64,000 bases of DNA from Nitrospira sp. (lineage in GTDB: Bacteria > Nitrospirota > Nitrospiria > Nitrospirales > Nitrospiraceae): NCBI GenBank assembly GCA_030123605.1, contig CP126123.1, forward strand, positions 3,080,001 to 3,144,000, read 5' to 3'. The first letter of the stretch is position 1. The number at the start of each line of letters is the position of its first letter. Below, piece after piece: positions 8,280-17,134 of the stretch. The notes beneath the pieces are model-generated. The model was given only the letters and a program-made list of their open reading frames with translations, was not told the origin of the DNA and searched no databases. The translations under genes and the position numbers were made by a program.

Positions 8280-10085
8280 ATGACACCGAATGGGCTCTTC
8301 CAAATCGGACTCTTCTTCCTCGTTCTGCTCGCGTCGGTGAAGCCCCTTGGTTGGTACATGGCTCTGGTCTATGAAGGTAGGCCGACTCCGCTCGATCCTG
8401 TGCTTGGCCCGATAGAGCGAGCTATTTATCGGCTCGGCGCGATACGAGCCACTGAGGAGATGGACTGGAAAGTGTACAGCGCGGCCATGTTGCTGTTCAG
8501 CGCGGCCAGCGTGTTCTCGCTGTACCTGTTGCAACGTCTACAAGCGGTTCTCCCCCTTAATCCTCACGGGTTTGAGTCGGTCCCCGCGGATCTGGCTTTC
8601 AACACCGCGATCAGTTATGTCACGAACACCAACTGGCAGGCCTACACCGCTGAATCCACGATGAGTCATTTGAACGGTCTGTTGGGGATGACCGTGCAGA
8701 ACTTTGCGGCGGCGGCCACCGGAATGGCTTGCCTGGTTGCGCTCATTCGGGGATTTGCCCGCCGCCACAGCGAGAGTATCGGCAACTTTTGGGTCGATCT
8801 CGTTCGCAGCACGCTCTACATTTTGTTGCCGATCGCATTCGTCTCCGCCCTCATTCTCATATCTGAGGGGGCGGTGCAGACGCTTGATGGGACGCGGCGG
8901 GTGACGTTGCTTCAGCCGGTCGCCTACGATCGTCCGGTAACGGATGCCACTGGCCAGCCGGTTGCGGATGCGGCGGGTCGGCCACAGACCGAGCCGATCA
9001 CGATCGTCGAGCAGATCCTCGCGGTCGGCCCCGCCGCCACTCAAGTCATCAGCCGGGATATTGGGACGTCGGGAGGCGGATTTTTCAACGTCAATTCGGC
9101 GCATCCCTTTGAGAGTCCCACGCCGCTGAGCGATCTACTCCTGCTGCTCTTGCAGACCATGCTTGCAGCCGCCTTCACCTATACGTTTGGAACGATGGTG
9201 GGAGATACGCGGCAGGGCTGGGCGATTCTTACCGCTATGGTGATTGTGCTGGGAGGGGGCGTCCTTTTCGCCTATCAGGCAGAGGTGGCCGGAAACCCGG
9301 GTTTTGCAGTGCTTGGTGTGGACCAGGCTGCCGGCGAACCACAACCGGGCGGCAACATGGAGGGGAAAGAGCTCCGTTTTGGGGTCGCGCGTACCGCGTT
9401 GGTTGCCGCCGTCACGACGGGGTCATCGACGGGAGCTGCGAACGGGATGCACGATTCTTTGACTCCTCTCGGCGGCTTGGTCGCACTCGTCATGATGCAA
9501 TGCGGCGAAGTGCTGTTGGGAGGCGTGGGCACAGGATTAGCCGGCATGCTGGTCTTGGTGATCATCGCCGTCTTTGTGGCAGGGCTGATGATCGGGCGCA
9601 CGCCGGAATATCTTGGCAAACCCATCGAGGCGTATGACATCAAGATGGTGTCGGTCATCATGTTGGCCATGCCGACGGTGGTGTTGGGTTTCACTGCGTT
9701 GGCAGTGGTCACGGAGGGAGGTACGAGCGCTATCTTTAACCCAGGTCCACACGGGTTCAGTGAAGTGCTGTATGCCTATACTTCGATGGGAAACAATAAC
9801 GGCAGCACGTTCGGCGGGTTGAATGCCAACACGCCGTTTTACAATGTGACCGGTGGCATCGCGATGCTCATCGGCCGCTTCTGGCTGGCCGTTCCTACCT
9901 TAGCATTGGCTGGTTCGCTGGCGAGAAAAACGCTGAGGCCGTCGGGAAGCGGGAATATGCCCACTCATACCCCGGTGTTTGTCGTGTTGCTGATTATGAT
10001 TGTGATCCTGGTCGGCGTACTCGCCTTTCTTCCCGGCCTCGCCTTGGGGCCGATTGTTGAGCATATGCTCATGATGGCCCCGTAA
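8280..10085 (+). CDS. kdpA: KdpA paralogue (copy 2), no accompanying kdpB/kdpC
   Basis: A second full-length KdpA of 601 residues, identical in length to copy 1 and alignable throughout. It keeps the filter motifs: NTNWQ, GTSGGGFFN near residue 262, GGVGTG and NNNGSTFGGLN. Differences are conservative, such as NVNSAHPFESP in place of NANAAHPYESP, so it does not look decayed. It lacks its own kdpF, kdpB and kdpC and is followed by kdpD. It may be an alternative pore subunit for the single KdpB/KdpC, or a stand-alone channel; both are inference. Confidence 0.93.
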   Translation: MTPNGLFQIGLFFLVLLASVKPLGWYMALVYEGRPTPLDPVLGPIERAIYRLGAIRATEEMDWKVYSAAMLLFSAASVFSLYLLQRLQAVLPLNPHGFESVPADLAFNTAISYVTNTNWQAYTAESTMSHLNGLLGMTVQNFAAAATGMACLVALIRGFARRHSESIGNFWVDLVRSTLYILLPIAFVSALILISEGAVQTLDGTRRVTLLQPVAYDRPVTDATGQPVADAAGRPQTEPITIVEQILAVGPAATQVISRDIGTSGGGFFNVNSAHPFESPTPLSDLLLLLLQTMLAAAFTYTFGTMVGDTRQGWAILTAMVIVLGGGVLFAYQAEVAGNPGFAVLGVDQAAGEPQPGGNMEGKELRFGVARTALVAAVTTGSSTGAANGMHDSLTPLGGLVALVMMQCGEVLLGGVGTGLAGMLVLVIIAVFVAGLMIGRTPEYLGKPIEAYDIKMVSVIMLAMPTVVLGFTALAVVTEGGTSAIFNPGPHGFSEVLYAYTSMGNNNGSTFGGLNANTPFYNVTGGIAMLIGRFWLAVPTLALAGSLARKTLRPSGSGNMPTHTPVFVVLLIMIVILVGVLAFLPGLALGPIVEHMLMMAP

Positions 10086-10089
10086 GCGC

Positions 10090-10142
10090 AGCCTCTGGAC
10101 GATGCGAGAACGCCGCTGGCGGACGTTTTCCGCATCCTGTTA
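10090..10142 (-). repeat. Inverted single arm of the palindromic element, copy R2
   Basis: Read on the minus strand the segment begins TAACAGGATGCGGAAAACGT and continues GCCAGCGGCGTTCTCGCATC, matching the left arm of R1 and R3. The right arm is missing. It lies 4 bp after the stop codon of the second kdpA, here with its TAA end pointing away from that gene. Confidence 0.65.
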
Positions 10143-10210
10143 GAATCCGTTCGGCCGGTCTTGAGCCATATCGTTCTCCGTCAGCAGATCCTCATTGTTT
10201 CAGGAGTGCC

Positions 10211-12919
10211 ATGGATACCCAGCGGCCGGATCCCGATGCGTTGCTGAGGCGCGTGCAGGCTGACGAAGCCGATCAGGCGCGCGGCAAACTGAAAGTTTTT
10301 TTCGGTGCGACTGCAGGGGTCGGGAAAACCTATGCCATGTTGCAAGCGGCCCATGAACAGTTACGCGACGGCATCGACGTGATGATCGGTTGGGTTGAGA
10401 CTCACGGTCGGGCCGAAACGGAAGCGCTGGTTCATGGATTGCCGGCTGTTGCTCCCAGGGAAGTGGCCTATGGAGGATCCAAGCTGCGTGATTTCGACCT
10501 CGACGCCGCCCTGTCGCGTCGGCCGCAGCTCCTGTTAATGGACGAATTGGCGCATACGAATGCCCCGGGTTCCAGGCATCCCAAGCGGTGGCAGGATGTG
10601 AGGGAACTCCTGCAAGCGGGCATCAACGTGTTTACGACCGTGAATGTGCAGCACCTCGAAGCCCTAAACGATGCCGTCGCTCAGATCACCGGCATACGCG
10701 TGAGTGAGACCGTACCGGATTCCATCCTCGAACAGGCCGACGATGTCGAATTGGTGGATCTTCCACCGGACGATCTGCTGCAACGGCTTAAAGACGGCAA
10801 GGTCTACATGCCGGAGCAGGTGCAGCATGCCCTCAAACATTTCTTTCGGAAGGGTAACCTGATCGCGCTGCGCGAGATGGCGTTGCGTCGAACAGCCGAG
10901 CGGGTCGATCAACAAATGGAGGTCTACCGCCGGGACCATGCCGTCGTCGCCACCTGGCCTGCCGCGGAAACCATCTTGGTCTGCGTGAACCTGAAATCCC
11001 GAGGGCCGATGTTGGTTCGCGCGGCCAGGAAGATGGCTGCCGGGCTTCATGCCAGGTGGATCGCCGTCTATGTGCAGACGTCCAAGCATCTGCGCTTGCC
11101 CGATCTCGATCGGAGTCAAGGTGTGGACACCCTACGGTTGGCCGAGCGCATGGGGGCGGAAACGACGACGTTGACCGGAGACGACGTGAGCGCGCAGCTG
11201 CTGGCCTATGCCCGAAGCCGCAACGTCACCAAGATTATCCTCGGAAAGCCGCTCCGGTCTCGTTGGAAAGAATGGCTGTTCGGGTCAGTCGTGGACGATC
11301 TCATTCGCGGCAGCGGGGACATCGATATTTATGTCATGAGCGGTGAAGCCGGTGCCGGGAAGCCCCTGGTGGCGGGACTGCTGCAACGGACCAGCGAACG
11401 GCGGAACTACGGGTATGCCTTGGGGGTCGTGCTGGCTTGCACAGCCTTGAGTTGGGGCATGTCTCCGTACTTCGGTCAGGCCAACCTGATCATGGTGTAT
11501 CTGTTTGGAGTCGCCGTCATCGCCACGCGGTGGGGGCGAGGGCCCTCGGCATTGGCCTCATTGATGAGTGTCGCCGCCTTTGATTTCTTCTTTATTCCCC
11601 CCTATTATTCGTTCGCCGTTTCCGATGTGCAATACCTGCTGACCTTTGCGGTTATGCTCGTGGTGGCGCTTCTGATCACGCGACTCGCATCCGCCAAAAG
11701 CCGGCAGGCCGAGGCGGCCTTGATTCGTGAGCAACGAACCGCCGCGCTCTACGCCATGAGCAGAGAATTGATCACTCAGCGTGGGGTGGACATGCTGGCT
11801 TCTGTGGCGTCCCGCCATATTCATGACGAATTCCGTTGCCAGGTGGCGGTGTTTCTCCCTGATCGGGACGGGCGGGTGCATCTCCATCGGGGTGAGGCGC
11901 TGCATTTCGACCTGGACCCCAAGGAGTCTGGCATTTCCCAATGGGTCTTCGACCATAAAGAGCCTGCCGGTCACGGCACCGATACGCTTTCCGGCTCTCA
12001 CTCACTGTATCTGCCGTTGTTAGGGGCCCATGGCGCGGTCGGTGTCCTGGCGGTGCGATCGGCAAGGCCGGCCGAATTGCTCGATCCGGAACAACTGCAT
12101 CTACTCGAGACCTTCGCGAACCAGATGGCATCAGCGTTGGAACGCGCACGATTGGCAGAGGAAACACAAGAAGCACACGTGCAGGCTGAAACAGAGCGCA
12201 TGCGCAACGCAGTGCTGAGCTCGGTCTCCCATGATCTGCGGACGCCGTTGGCCACGATTGTCGGCGCGAGCAGTGCGTTGCTGAGCACCGCCCGCCCGTT
12301 ATCCAGTGATAGTCAGCAGGAACTGGTCAGGTCCATTAGCGATGAAGCGGGTCGACTGGATCGGTTGCTGAAGAATCTCCTCGATATGACCAGGCTGGAA
12401 GCAGGAGCCATGCAGCTGCGCAAGGAATGGCATGCGCTGGATGAAGTGGTCGGTACGGCATTGGCCCGCGTGAAATCGCGCATCGCGACGCATCCGGTGT
12501 CGACCACATTCCCGGACGATCTTCCTCTGGTGCTCGTGGACGGCGTCTTGATCGAACAAGTGCTGATCAATTTGTTGGAAAATGCCGTGAAATATTCTCC
12601 TCCGGCCTCACCCATCAAGGTGACAGCCCTGGTGAAGGATGGGATGGTTGTGACGGAAGTTGCGGATCGAGGGCCCGGTATTCCGCAAGGAGAAGAGCGG
12701 CGGATCTTCGAAAAATTTTATCGGCTCCATCCCGATCGGGAGGGTGGCGTCGGGTTGGGACTGACGATCTGCCAGGGGATTGTCGAGTCCCATGGCGGAC
12801 GCATTTGGGTGGACGCCCGCCATGGCGGCGGATCGAATTTTCGCTTTACGCTCCCGATCGCGCCCAATCGGCCGACGGTCGAACCGGAAATCAACGAGCA
12901 CGACCGCGCAGTCACCTAA
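10211..12919 (+). CDS. kdpD: KdpD, sensor histidine kinase for K+ limitation
   Basis: A 902-residue inner-membrane sensor kinase that phosphorylates KdpE when K+ is scarce. The N-terminal KdpD domain has Walker A GATAGVGKT at residues 32-40 and the block LMDELAHTNAPGSRH. A USP-like domain follows (LVCVNLKSRGPMLVRAARKM). Four membrane helices lie around residues 400-495, then a GAF-like region, and a kinase core with H-box SVSHDLRTPL (His674), N-box LLENAVKYS, DRGPGIP and GLGLTICQGI. AGGAG lies 5 nt before the ATG. The stop TAA directly abuts palindromic copy R3. Confidence 0.96.
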   Translation: MDTQRPDPDALLRRVQADEADQARGKLKVFFGATAGVGKTYAMLQAAHEQLRDGIDVMIGWVETHGRAETEALVHGLPAVAPREVAYGGSKLRDFDLDAALSRRPQLLLMDELAHTNAPGSRHPKRWQDVRELLQAGINVFTTVNVQHLEALNDAVAQITGIRVSETVPDSILEQADDVELVDLPPDDLLQRLKDGKVYMPEQVQHALKHFFRKGNLIALREMALRRTAERVDQQMEVYRRDHAVVATWPAAETILVCVNLKSRGPMLVRAARKMAAGLHARWIAVYVQTSKHLRLPDLDRSQGVDTLRLAERMGAETTTLTGDDVSAQLLAYARSRNVTKIILGKPLRSRWKEWLFGSVVDDLIRGSGDIDIYVMSGEAGAGKPLVAGLLQRTSERRNYGYALGVVLACTALSWGMSPYFGQANLIMVYLFGVAVIATRWGRGPSALASLMSVAAFDFFFIPPYYSFAVSDVQYLLTFAVMLVVALLITRLASAKSRQAEAALIREQRTAALYAMSRELITQRGVDMLASVASRHIHDEFRCQVAVFLPDRDGRVHLHRGEALHFDLDPKESGISQWVFDHKEPAGHGTDTLSGSHSLYLPLLGAHGAVGVLAVRSARPAELLDPEQLHLLETFANQMASALERARLAEETQEAHVQAETERMRNAVLSSVSHDLRTPLATIVGASSALLSTARPLSSDSQQELVRSISDEAGRLDRLLKNLLDMTRLEAGAMQLRKEWHALDEVVGTALARVKSRIATHPVSTTFPDDLPLVLVDGVLIEQVLINLLENAVKYSPPASPIKVTALVKDGMVVTEVADRGPGIPQGEERRIFEKFYRLHPDREGGVGLGLTICQGIVESHGGRIWVDARHGGGSNFRFTLPIAPNRPTVEPEINEHDRAVT

Positions 12920-13151
12920 CAGGATGCGGAAAGCGTCCGCCAGCGGCGTTCTCGCATCGCTCAGCGGCTCAACGTACGGCCTGGGTGAACGCCTGTTCCC
13001 ACGGGCGGTGGATGGGTGAGCACGGTCTACGATTCGCCTCCAAGGCACAGCCGGTTCACCGTCTCGCCGGCGTCCACAGACATGGCGCTCATGATGTTTC
13101 GCGCCGTGGATCTCGCTGCGGCCGTGCCGGACGGCCTGTTTGTGCATCCTG
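12920..13151 (+). repeat. Expanded palindromic intergenic element, copy R3
   Basis: The left arm CAGGATGCGGAAAGCGTCCG starts immediately after the kdpD stop TAA. The right arm ends GCCTGTTTGTGCATCCTG at 13151. The spacing between arms is about 110 bp longer than in R1, although the central words GTACGGC and ACGATTCGCCTC are both kept, so extra sequence seems inserted between them. It fills most of the kdpD-kdpE gap; the remaining roughly 90 bp hold nothing recognisable apart from the kdpE start. Confidence 0.65.
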
Positions 13152-13243
13152 CACGGCTGTGCAGCGTCGTCTCACACCGCGTATTTGTGGTGGCGACAGG
13201 GCTCAACATGAGTGTTCCCGCAATCGGCTAGGATTCGCCGCAC

Positions 13244-13951
13244 ATGCCATCCGCCACGACCCATGAGGTGACGGTACTGCTCATCGAAGATGAAGCCGAA
13301 ATTCGGCGATTTCTTCGCGCGACACTCCCGCCCTATGGCTATCGGCTCTACGAGGCGACCAGCGGTGCGGAAGGGTTGGCGCAAGCCTCAGCTCGGAATC
13401 CCGATATGATCTTGCTTGATCTCGGTCTTCCCGATATGAACGGCAGTGCGGTGATCGGGAAAATTCGTGCCTGGTCGAACCTGCCGATCATCGTGCTCTC
13501 CGCACGAGACCAAGAACACGTCAAAGTGGAGGCCTTCGATCTTGGCGCGGATGATTATGTGACGAAACCCTTTGGTGTGGAGGAGTTACTGGCCCGCATG
13601 CGCGCGGCCTTGCGGCATGCCCATCGCCCGGAGGGGAGCGCGGTCGAGACGGTCTGCACGTTCGGCACTCTGAGCGTGGATGTGGGCCGAAGGCAGGTGT
13701 TCGTCTCAGGAACGGAGATTCATCTCACGCCGATTGAGTATAAATTGCTGACGACGCTTGTCCGCTATGCCGGGAAAGTGGTGACCCATCGTCAGTTGCT
13801 CAAAGAAGTGTGGGGGCCTCTCCACGTAGAGGAAGGACACTATTTGCGTGTGTATATGCGTCAACTGAGGAATAAGATTGAAGCCAATCCCGCTCAGCCG
13901 CGTCATTTGGTGACGGAACTGGGTGTCGGGTATCGTCTTCGGGTGGAGTGA
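13244..13951 (+). CDS. kdpE: KdpE, response regulator of kdp
   Basis: A 235-residue OmpR/PhoB-family regulator that activates kdp transcription when phosphorylated by KdpD. The receiver domain keeps the acidic pair (Glu15-Asp16), phosphoacceptor Asp59 in LLDLGLPDMNG and Lys108 in TKPFG. The C-terminal winged helix includes LTPIEYKLLTTLVRYAGKVV, QLLKEVWG and YMRQLRNKIE. AGGA precedes the ATG by about 10 nt. Unlike most genomes, kdpD and kdpE are separated by more than 300 bp, largely taken up by a repeat element. Confidence 0.95.
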   Translation: MPSATTHEVTVLLIEDEAEIRRFLRATLPPYGYRLYEATSGAEGLAQASARNPDMILLDLGLPDMNGSAVIGKIRAWSNLPIIVLSARDQEHVKVEAFDLGADDYVTKPFGVEELLARMRAALRHAHRPEGSAVETVCTFGTLSVDVGRRQVFVSGTEIHLTPIEYKLLTTLVRYAGKVVTHRQLLKEVWGPLHVEEGHYLRVYMRQLRNKIEANPAQPRHLVTELGVGYRLRVE

Positions 13952-13971
13952 ATATTCCCCGCCGCCGGTTG

Positions 13972-13989
13972 TGACATTCCTCTGACATT
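13972..13989. promoter_or_regulatory. Pho-box-like / OmpR-family direct repeat
   Basis: TGACATT occurs at 13972-13978 and 13983-13989, exactly 11 bp apart. On the minus strand this reads TGTCA-N6-TGTCA, the core spacing of PhoB boxes (CTGTCAT repeats). It lies 20 bp after kdpE and about 60-125 bp before the two candidate starts of porin 2. Either PhoB or another OmpR-family regulator, possibly KdpE, could bind; no -10/-35 pair is obvious nearby. Confidence 0.45.
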
Positions 13990-14048
13990 TCCATAGCCGA
14001 CGGTCATCCTGCTTTGAATGGAATGGGATAGAGCTGGACCTCTGAGAA

Positions 14049-15305
14049 GTGCATGTCCTGGCGGGCGACGAACATGAGAGGAAACCGGCTATTCCTTCCT
14101 GCAGCGACATCAACGTGGCGATCAAGATTCTCCTTTCCGGTCCGTTGATCCGTCTTGGGGCGGCGGTGTGTGTCTGGATGTTCATCGGACCGGCCCATGC
14201 GACTGAACCGAACATCAGGCTCGATGCCACTCCGGCAGCCGAGACCGATCTCTGGCAGTACGGCGCCTACCTCGATCTCGGATATGTGGTCAACTTCGAT
14301 TTTCCCGAGAATCATCTCTGGCGCAGTCGCTCGACGGCGGCGCGGCATAACGAGTTCGCGCCGAACATGGCGTTGGCCTATGTCCGCAAGGAGATGACGG
14401 AAGCATCGCGCTGGGGCATGGAGTTCGGCGTGCAAGGCGGCTACGATTCCCAACGGTTTGCCTTCCTGCAGGGGGAGCGGGAGGTCGGGGGGGCGGATAC
14501 GCTCCGTCACTTCCATCGCGCGAACGTGTCGTATCTCGCGCCGGTCGGGAAGGGTCTCACGATCACCGCGGGATTGTTCAACAGTCTGATCGGCTACGAA
14601 TCGCTCTATGCCAAGGACAACGCGACCTACACCCGTTCATGGCTCGCAGACAATACGCCCTACATGATGTTCGGGGTGAACGCAAAATATCCCGTCAACG
14701 ACGACCTGACGGTCACGGCCTTCGTGATCAACGGGTACTACCACCTATCGAATCCGAACGACCAGCCGAGTTACGGCGGGCAATGGGCGTACAGAGCCAC
14801 TCCACGGCTGACGCTGACTCAAACGTTGTACGGGGGGCCGGATCAAACCGACAGCGCGCTGGAGTTCTGGCGGTTCTACGCGAACCATATCGTTGAATGG
14901 AAAGGCGACGACCTGACGCTGGCCTTGTCCTACGATATCGGGACTGAGAATATGGCCGGGCGTCCTGGCAATCCGAGGACGTTCGTCACGGGCGGGAATA
15001 TCGTCGCGCGGTGGCATGTGACTGGGCCTTGGACTGTTGCCCTACGGCCGGAATTCTATTGGGATCGCAATGGCCGTTGGACCGGGGCGGAGCAGTTCGT
15101 GAAGGCGGTGACCTCGACGGTCGAGTACAAGATCCCCTATAAATGGACCAACACGAGGGTGAGGCTTGAGCACCGGTGGGACGAATCCACGGGGGCGGAC
15201 GGGGGATTTTTTACCAGAAGGGAGATCCAACCGGGCGTGATCGGCTTGACACCGAACCAGCATCTGCTGTTGCTCGGAATCCTGTGGACCTTCGACAGTC
15301 GGTGA
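14049..15305 (+). CDS. BBP2-type outer-membrane beta-barrel porin (paralogue 2)
   Basis: A 418-residue outer-membrane porin clearly paralogous to the one at 302-1720, with matching blocks such as DLGY, FPENHLW, RANVSYLAPVGKG, GYESLYAKDN, PYMMFGVNAKYP, RPEFYWDRNGRWTGAEQ and PYKWTN. The signal peptide is residues 23-51 (VAIKILLSGPLIRLG ... GPAHA), which suggests the real start is the in-frame GTG at 14115; the ATG at 14049 has GAGAAG nearby but gives a 22-residue hydrophilic lead. The pair of porins brackets the kdp locus and may provide outer-membrane entry for the pumped ion, which is inference. Confidence 0.82.
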   Translation: MHVLAGDEHERKPAIPSCSDINVAIKILLSGPLIRLGAAVCVWMFIGPAHATEPNIRLDATPAAETDLWQYGAYLDLGYVVNFDFPENHLWRSRSTAARHNEFAPNMALAYVRKEMTEASRWGMEFGVQGGYDSQRFAFLQGEREVGGADTLRHFHRANVSYLAPVGKGLTITAGLFNSLIGYESLYAKDNATYTRSWLADNTPYMMFGVNAKYPVNDDLTVTAFVINGYYHLSNPNDQPSYGGQWAYRATPRLTLTQTLYGGPDQTDSALEFWRFYANHIVEWKGDDLTLALSYDIGTENMAGRPGNPRTFVTGGNIVARWHVTGPWTVALRPEFYWDRNGRWTGAEQFVKAVTSTVEYKIPYKWTNTRVRLEHRWDESTGADGGFFTRREIQPGVIGLTPNQHLLLLGILWTFDSR

Positions 15306-15306
15306 C

Positions 15307-15426
15307 CGGGCACTGAACATGGCTTCGGGCTTCGTCCCGCTTCGCCCAAGCCTTCGACGTACTGCGGGAGTACGCCTCAGCCTCTCGCTCGCTGCGGCCT
15401 CGCCCGACAGCCATTTTGAGTGCCCG
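15307..15426 (+). repeat. Palindromic intergenic element, copy R5
   Basis: A 120-bp inverted repeat starting one base after the porin 2 stop codon. The ends are CGGGCACTGAACATGGCTTC and CCATTTTGAGTGCCCG, whose reverse complement CGGGCACTCAAAATGG mirrors the start. The centre contains GACGTACTGCGGGAGTACG. It is diverged from R1 in sequence but has the same size, the same central GTAC...GTAC word, and the same position after a stop. It also reaches to within 10 bp of the convergent lipoprotein gene. Confidence 0.65.
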
Positions 15427-15435
15427 CGCCGCAGC

Positions 15436-16167
15436 TCAGTTGAGAACTCGTTGCTTCTCCCTCACCAGCCGCAGCAGGTCGGCCACTTCTTTCCCGAACC
15501 GTTCCAAAGCCACGTCCTTGGCTTCGGCGATCGCAGCCCTGTCTTCCAGCGACGGGGCCGGGCCGATGAGCGTGGTTTCCCCCTCAGCGGTTTGCGTGCC
15601 GTAGAGGTAGCCGGTCCGGACATCCCACAGGGTACCCTCCATCATGAACAACGCATGGCTTTCTGTGCCGTGGGCGAAGTAGGTGCCGATGCCGGTGGCG
15701 TACCACCAGGCGTGGTCATTGTTGTACCGTTCGACCGCGGAGGCTCCGTCGATGACGAGGATCGCGTCGGCATTGTAGCGGGCTGCCGCCAGGCGGATGT
15801 CGCGAAAAGTCGTGCCTTGTACCGTGGAATTGGCAAGGAGGAAACTCTGTCGGAGTATGCCCTCTTCCTGTACCGGGGCGAGCGCCCGTTGCAGGCGATC
15901 GGCGTCCGCACTGACCCAGTCCACTTTCCGCAGCGCCGGTCGGCTGGGGAAATCCTTGTGTTTGAAGTAGATGGCCAGGCGATAGGGTGTCGGCAGGTGC
16001 GCCTGCAGCGCCATGGTGGCGGTAATGTCTTGAGCGGTGACGACGTCGGGATTTTCATGAAACGATTCCTGCAGGGCTTGGCGGTTGAGACCGCGGCTGC
16101 CGCCGCAGGCAGACAGGTTCAGCAGGATGAGGCCCATCAGCAGAATGGGTACCAGGACCGTTCTCAT
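15436..16167 (-). CDS. Lipoprotein of unknown function
   Basis: A 243-residue predicted lipoprotein. The ATG at 16167 has GGAGGA about 5 nt upstream and starts a signal peptide MRTVLVPILLMGLILLNLSA followed by the lipobox cysteine. The mature part has alternating strands and helices, with blocks such as YRLAIYFKHKDFP, RYNADAILVIDGAS and GTLWDVRTGYLYGTQ, reminiscent of small envelope lipoproteins that assemble in the periplasm. I do not recognise a named family. It is 13 bp downstream of the dehydrogenase gene at 16181 on the same strand and probably forms an operon with it. Confidence 0.8.
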   Translation of the reverse strand: MRTVLVPILLMGLILLNLSACGGSRGLNRQALQESFHENPDVVTAQDITATMALQAHLPTPYRLAIYFKHKDFPSRPALRKVDWVSADADRLQRALAPVQEEGILRQSFLLANSTVQGTTFRDIRLAAARYNADAILVIDGASAVERYNNDHAWWYATGIGTYFAHGTESHALFMMEGTLWDVRTGYLYGTQTAEGETTLIGPAPSLEDRAAIAEAKDVALERFGKEVADLLRLVREKQRVLN

Positions 16168-16180
16168 GCGACTCCTCCGA

Positions 16181-17131
16181 TCATGACGGGGCCTGAGAAT
16201 CGGAAAGGTCGTTTTGGGAGAGATCTTCGAGCGCCAGCATGAGGGCATGGGTGCCGGAGCGGCCATGGCCGAGCGCCTGGACTTTCTGATAGAGCTGATA
16301 TACCAAGGTCAGACCCGGCAGGGTCAGATGACGCCGTCGGGCTTCCTCCAGCGCGATGCTCATATCTTTCACGAAGTGGTCTGCGAAAAAGCCGGGATCG
16401 AAATTCCTGGCCAAGATGCGCGGGGCGAGGTTCTCCAGCGTCCAACAGGCGGCGGCGCCGCCGCGAATCGATTCCAGCATGCGTGACAAATCGAGTCCGG
16501 CCTTGTACCCGTACAGCAGACTTTCGCAGACGCCGACCATGGTGCCGGCGATGACGATCTGGTTGCACAACTTCGTATGTTGGCCTGTGCCGGGGCCGCC
16601 TTGATGGACGATATGTTTCCCCAGACATTCGAGCAGCGGCATGATGGCTTGGACGGCGTTCGTCGCGCCACCGACCATGATGGAAAGGGTAGCCTGGCGC
16701 GCTCCGACGTCTCCGCCGGAAACCGGCGCATCGACGGCAAAGGCTCTGCGGGTTCGGGCTGCCTGGGCGATCTCCTGCGCGAGGGCCGGCTCGGTGGTGG
16801 TCATGTCGATCAGGACCATGCCGGGCCGAGCGGCGGCCAGGATACCATGAGCACCGAAATAGACCTCGCGGACATCGGCGGGAAATCCCACCATGGTCAC
16901 GACCACGTCTGTCTGTTCTGCCACCGCAGCGGGAGAGTCGGCCCAGGTTCCTCCGTTGGCAAGAATCGGGGAAGCCTTGCTGCGGTGACGTGTGTAGAGC
17001 GTCAAACGATATTTGGCGTTCTGGAGATGGCGGCACATGGGCACTCCCATGACACCGGTGCCGATCCAGCCCACACGGGTGTCAGCGGGTGCGACGAGAC
17101 GGGAGACGGAACCTGAAAGCAGATCGTGCAT
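16181..17131 (-). CDS. Beta-hydroxyacid dehydrogenase (HIBADH/GLYR family)
   Basis: A 316-residue NAD(P)-dependent oxidoreductase related to 3-hydroxyisobutyrate dehydrogenase and tartronate semialdehyde reductase. The Rossmann motif GWIGTGVMG lies at residues 21-29. The substrate-binding block DAPVSGGDVGARQATLSIMV and the catalytic lysine in GQHTKLCNQ (about residue 190) are present. The substrate cannot be told from sequence; succinic semialdehyde or glyoxylate reductases of the GLYR1 group are the closest alternatives. It lies 3 bp after the gene at 17135, so it is likely co-transcribed. Confidence 0.9.
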   Translation of the reverse strand: MHDLLSGSVSRLVAPADTRVGWIGTGVMGVPMCRHLQNAKYRLTLYTRHRSKASPILANGGTWADSPAAVAEQTDVVVTMVGFPADVREVYFGAHGILAAARPGMVLIDMTTTEPALAQEIAQAARTRRAFAVDAPVSGGDVGARQATLSIMVGGATNAVQAIMPLLECLGKHIVHQGGPGTGQHTKLCNQIVIAGTMVGVCESLLYGYKAGLDLSRMLESIRGGAAACWTLENLAPRILARNFDPGFFADHFVKDMSIALEEARRRHLTLPGLTLVYQLYQKVQALGHGRSGTHALMLALEDLSQNDLSDSQAPS

Positions 17132-17134
17132 GGT

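Noticed and set aside
15307-15426. Rho-independent terminator behind porin 2
   Set aside because: The hairpin arms are long but there is no T-run after the stem; it is better described as a member of the palindromic repeat family.
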